8,729 bases of DNA from Candidatus Gastranaerophilales bacterium. GTDB taxonomy: Bacteria > Cyanobacteriota > Vampirovibrionia > Gastranaerophilales > Gastranaerophilaceae. The notes under the pieces are model-generated. The model was not told the DNA's origin, searched no databases, and worked only from the letters and a program-made list of their open reading frames with translations. The DNA lies in the NCBI GenBank assembly GCA_900552525.1, contig UNSK01000065.1:1-8729 (forward strand), given 5' to 3'. Position 1 is the stretch's first letter. Each line of letters begins with the position of its first letter. The translations under genes were made by a program, and so were the position numbers. Positions 6,049 through 8,729 of the stretch are shown piece by piece.

Positions 6049-8249
6049 TTATTTTCCAATAAACCACCTTATCCCGAAAGAAAGAGAAACCCCGTTACGT
6101 CCGCCGTTAGAAACCATTGCCTGTCCAAATGCCAGAAACTTATCTTTAATGCGTTTTTGCACTCCTAATCCATATTGTACATATGGTTTTATACTCATTT
6201 CCGGTAAACGAACATTATTTGCTGTTACCTTATTCTTATTTAAGATGTTCCACACCATATTAATTCCAACGTATGGCTGCCATCCATTTTTAGTGTTCAT
6301 AATAAATTTTACCCCTGGAGTAAGCTGTATTGCATGGAGCGGGTCACTGTCTATATGAACACCGGCAGAATTTGTGTAATCAAATGTATTAACAAAAGTA
6401 TAACTCATTAGCATAGACGGTTGAATGATATATTTCCCATCTTTAAACTCAAAGTTATATCCGAGTTTGTTACCTATGCCTGCTAAGAGCATAGTAAAAT
6501 TATCTTTACCATACATTGTATGACTTTCTCCCAGACTTGCTCCGGCTGATAAAGTTATGGCATTAAAGAAATTACCTCTATACAATGTTACAGTTCCGCC
6601 TAAAAGGCCTCCATTTTGATATGTATCTACACCTGAATAATTCTGGCTTGCACCGTTATAACCTATATATCCGGTTAAGACTCTGTCAAAACCATATTTA
6701 ACAGGCTTTATGGAAGAATCAAAGCCTATTAAAGAGCCGTATGCAATTGTATTCACCTTTGGCCCATTCCTTAAAGGAATGTTCTCAAAACTTACATATG
6801 GCTTAACCCAGTAACCGGCATTTTCTATTCTGGTTAAAAGAGGAGAATAAATTCCGGCACTGCCGGTCATAGCATATCGGCCTGATTCTTTCAAAGCTAT
6901 TCGTTCAAATATTGGCAGGCTCATAAAATTGTCAGCGTGCTGAAATGCATAATTAAAAGTCTGCATCTGAGTCGAATATGCACCAGATTGAGCTGATACA
7001 GGGGTTGTAAGAACGGAAGGATTAAAGTTATCTGATGGATTCATTGAACCCGAGCTGCGAACAAAAGTAAAGAAACCATCATCAGGATTATAGCCGACAT
7101 TGTATTTATAAATAGTACTGTAAGCATGAGAGGCGCCGGAATAAGTTACAGTATCTGCATAAGAAGAATCAGCAAACAAGACTTTTGTAGCACTGTCGTG
7201 AGAATCAGATATTAAATTTACACCTTTTACATCTATATTACCGTTTGATTCGCCATATTCATCTGCTGAAAAATGTCCCATTGAGTTATTTGCGAGATCT
7301 ACATCAACGGAATTGATATTAATAGAACCATTAACGGTAAATTTTTCATAATTGATTGCTGTACTATTCATATTTGCGATATTCAAGATACCTGATTTAA
7401 CATCTAAAGATTTATTATCACTTATATATACACCATCTCTAACATTTACATTTGTTTCTTCTAGTGTTATGTGAGCATTTTTTATTGAATTATTAAAAGA
7501 TATTTCAGAAGTTTTATCGCCTTTTAGGTGTAATTGATATCCTTTTGCATTTCCATCAATTTGGTCATCAAAAATAATTTGTCCGTAATTTTTCGCCTCA
7601 AGAGTTATTACAGGCTCCTTACTGAATATACCGCCTCTGTCTGCATAAATAGCATTTTGGACAATAACACCATCATCATCAACTTTATTGCCGGAAAAGA
7701 TAGATACACCATTATCAGCAATTATGTTTAAATCTTTTTTAGTATAAATTGCACCGCCGTAAACATCGTCTTGAAGAAATTCATATTCATCAACATTTTT
7801 AACAGTATTATTAATAAAATTTGAGTTTATTATTGCACTGATAGCCCCTTCATTTGATATAGCCCCACCATCTGCGGATGATATATTCCCTATAAAGTCA
7901 CCCGTAATATTCCCAATAACACCGGCAGAACCATTTGCAATAGCTCCGCCTCTTGCTTGGGCTTCATTATTAATAAAGTCTGCTGTAATATTTCCAATTT
8001 TACCAGTATTATAAATTGCCGCTCCACCTTCAGCGGAAGTGTTTGAATTAAAAATTCCGGTTACATCTCCAATATCTCCACCACGGTTATAAATTCTATC
8101 ATTTGATTTTATACCATCTTCAGAATACGCTTCCGAGCTGGATAAAAAAAATAAAGGTATGAAAAATGCAGAAATTACTAAGGTTCTAGCCCCCCCCCCC
8201 CTAGGGATACAACCCTCTTGTGGTCTATATTACAGCAATATTTACTCAT
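6049..8249 (-). CDS. Phase-variable Pmp-like autotransporter; out of frame in this copy (12-G tract)
   Basis: A surface-protein gene split by a G12 run. From ATG 8249 the leader reads 16 codons, then the tract, then a TAG; 10 or 13 G would instead give 732 or 733 residues. Numbering the 13-G form: residues 1-20 are a basic leader plus Gly run, 21-41 complete a signal peptide (hydrophobic LVISAFFIPLFFL, likely cleavage after SSEA), 57-190 carry GGAI-type and FxxN repeats, 190-418 are a beta-rich passenger, 419-442 a helical linker, and 478-733 an outer-membrane beta-barrel ending in RWFIGK with alternating aromatic strands. No ATG, GTG or TTG occurs in the body frame between the tract and TTG 7386, so a start at 7386 would lack any export signal and is unlikely to be real. 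It lies directly upstream of lpxI on the same strand. The ligand or role is unknown; adhesion is a guess from family resemblance. Confidence 0.85.
7687..8082 (-). repeat. GGAI / FxxN protein repeats of the autotransporter passenger
   Basis: In the 13-G numbering, GGAA (75-78) and GGAI (101-104, 128-131, 165-168) alternate with FNSN (67-70), FINN (92-95), FIGN (119-122), FINN (145-148) and FSGN (185-188). Units are about 26-37 residues and share an IGNIT-type strand before each FxxN. GGA(I/L/V) plus FxxN is the hallmark of chlamydial polymorphic membrane proteins, where the repeats are expected to form a beta-helix. Confidence 0.75.
8190..8201. repeat. Homopolymeric C12 tract (G12 on the coding strand), likely phase-variation switch
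   Basis: Twelve consecutive C bordered by CTAG on each side, in an AT-rich genome where such a run is very unlikely by chance. It lies 48 nt into the autotransporter gene, just before the signal peptide core. On the coding strand, tract lengths of 10 or 13 connect ATG 8249 with the body; 11 gives GGC TAG, and 12 gives CTA GAA CCT TAG, both early stops. A T8 run (coding strand, 8151-8144) in the signal peptide is a second, weaker slippage site. Confidence 0.85.
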
Positions 8250-8252
8250 ATT

Positions 8253-8258
8253 CACCTC
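8253..8258 (-). promoter_or_regulatory. Shine-Dalgarno of the autotransporter
   Basis: GAGGTG on the minus strand; its GAGG core is 5 nt from ATG 8249. This strong site fixes the true start upstream of the poly-G tract, in a different frame from the body. Confidence 0.75.
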
Positions 8259-8275
8259 ACAATTTATTCCATTAA

Positions 8276-8281
8276 TTTATA
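8276..8281 (-). promoter_or_regulatory. Possible -10 box of the autotransporter promoter
   Basis: TATAAA on the minus strand (five of six to TATAAT), placing a start of transcription near 8269 and a leader of about 20 nt before ATG 8249. The -35 region (around 8298-8303, TAAACA-like) is weak and overlaps the left arm of the dyad at 8294-8338, so binding there could affect expression. Confidence 0.35.
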
Positions 8282-8293
8282 CTTGCCACATTT

Positions 8294-8338
8294 TGAATGT
8301 TTAATAACAATTTATTTGTATATTGTTACAAAAATTCA
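8294..8338. repeat. Long imperfect dyad between divergent autotransporter and symporter genes
   Basis: Perfect 7-bp core TAACAAT (8305-8311) and ATTGTTA (8322-8328) around a 10-bp centre. Outer arms TGAAT (8294-8298) and ATTCA (8334-8338) also pair, with a partly matching T/A-rich stretch between. Arms of about 18 and 17 nt make this the most structured part of the 132-bp divergent intergenic region. It could be an operator or a cruciform-prone site; the binding protein is unknown. Confidence 0.45.
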
Positions 8339-8381
8339 TATTATTTTCTGATTTACAAATCTTTTATTGTAAAATTAAGTT

Positions 8382-8729
8382 ATGAACTTAGATGCCGCGA
8401 TAGATAGCTTATTATCACCAATTGCAGACAAGGTTTCAGGCTTTATATTTTCCTATGTAACAATAGGCGGAGTAAAAGTCGAATTTCTTATTGCATTACT
8501 CATGGCTGCAGCAATTTATTTTACATTAAGAACGGGCTGCATAGGCTTTTGGGGATTTAAGCACGCCATAAAACTTATAACAAACAATTATGTACACAAC
8601 AACCCCGGCGGGTATCAGAGAAAGAAAAAGGGCGAACTTTCTTCTTTTCAAGCCCTTAGTGCAACAATTTCCGCATCGGCCGGAATTGGAAATGTTGCAG
8701 GTTCAGCAGCGGCTGTATCAATAGGCGGC
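8382..8729 (+). CDS. Sodium:alanine symporter family (AGCS) protein, 3' partial
   Basis: The first 116 residues of a membrane carrier of the alanine-or-glycine:cation symporter family, which import small neutral amino acids with sodium (or protons) across the inner membrane; the rest lies beyond the window. Residues 20-30 and 33-49 begin the hydrophobic part, followed by TLRTGCIGFWGFKHAI (48-63, like the family's TLR-G-F-Q block). GELSSFQALSATISASAGIGNVAG (84-107) corresponds to the conserved G-E-x-S-x-FQAL...G-x-GN-x-AG signature that contributes to the ion/substrate site. ATG 8382 fits the family N-terminus, but no clear Shine-Dalgarno precedes it; TAAAAT (8370-8375) just upstream may be a -10 box, which would make the message leaderless. 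Transcribed divergently from the autotransporter. Confidence 0.9.
   Translation, partial: MNLDAAIDSLLSPIADKVSGFIFSYVTIGGVKVEFLIALLMAAAIYFTLRTGCIGFWGFKHAIKLITNNYVHNNPGGYQRKKKGELSSFQALSATISASAGIGNVAGSAAAVSIGG

Noticed and set aside
6020..6055. Terminator after the autotransporter gene
   Set aside because: Only a 5-bp TAAAC/GTTTA stem overlapping the stop codon is present, with AT-rich palindromic sequence beyond; too weak to call.
6049..7386. A stand-alone 445-residue autotransporter starting at TTG 7386
   Set aside because: The frame is open and repeat-bearing for about 280 codons upstream, a signal peptide lies near 8130-8190, and no ribosome site precedes TTG 7386. It is the 3' part of the phase-variable gene.
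6049..8249. Calling the autotransporter a dead pseudogene
   Set aside because: The single disruption is at a homopolymeric tract, the rest of the frame is intact with ordered repeats and a barrel, and a one-base gain or two-base loss restores it. Reversible switching or a sequencing length error is more likely than decay.
8318..8329. Cyanobacterial NtcA-type site (GTA-N8-TAC)
   Set aside because: The visible sequence is GTA-N6-TAC; the spacing is wrong, so no nitrogen-control call was made.

Overview
The window is AT-rich (about one-third GC by eye, not counted) and comes from a diderm bacterium. It carries two lipid A genes (lpxI, lpxB) and a type V autotransporter that needs an outer membrane. 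Gene content and codon use suggest an uncultured gut-type lineage. Gastranaerophilales/Vampirovibrionia, the non-photosynthetic relatives of Cyanobacteria, are my best guess, but that is inference and other low-GC diderms are possible. No tRNA, rRNA, CRISPR array, insertion sequence or prophage was seen.

Layout, left to right. (1) Bases 2-1177 (+): the 3' part of a fused MEMO/AMMECR1 gene (AmmeMemoRadiSam proteins B and A), cut by the window edge. (2) Bases 1164-3223 (-): a translationally coupled recF-galE pair whose end overlaps the end of gene 1 by 14 bp. (3) Bases 3368-3928 (+): a small XRE-like DNA-binding protein that appears to be an internal duplication. (4) Bases 3991-4017: a terminator hairpin between convergent genes. 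(5) Bases 4016-5957 (-): lpxI-lpxB, consecutive-pathway lipid A enzymes. (6) Bases 6049-8249 (-): a Pmp-like autotransporter interrupted near its 5' end by a 12-base homopolymeric G tract. (7) Bases 8250-8381: a divergent control region with a long imperfect dyad. (8) Bases 8382-8729 (+): the start of a sodium:alanine-type (AGCS) symporter, cut by the window edge.

The most notable signal is the autotransporter. A simple reading makes it a 445-residue protein from an internal TTG at 7386. However, the same frame runs open for about 280 more codons upstream, encoding GGAI/FxxN repeats and a signal peptide, right up to a run of 12 C (12 G on the coding strand) at 8190-8201. The only good start, ATG 8249 with a strong Shine-Dalgarno, lies on the far side of the run in another frame. 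A tract of 10 or 13 G joins start and body into a 732/733-residue secreted autotransporter. Tracts of 11 or 12 end in a stop within a few codons. This copy (12 G) therefore reads OFF, the classic arrangement of slipped-strand phase variation. The GGAI/FxxN repeats plus a poly-G switch closely resemble chlamydial polymorphic membrane proteins.

Much of the window concerns the cell envelope: galE can supply UDP-galactose for surface glycans, lpxI/lpxB make the lipid A disaccharide, and the autotransporter is a switchable surface protein directly upstream of lpxI-lpxB on the same strand.
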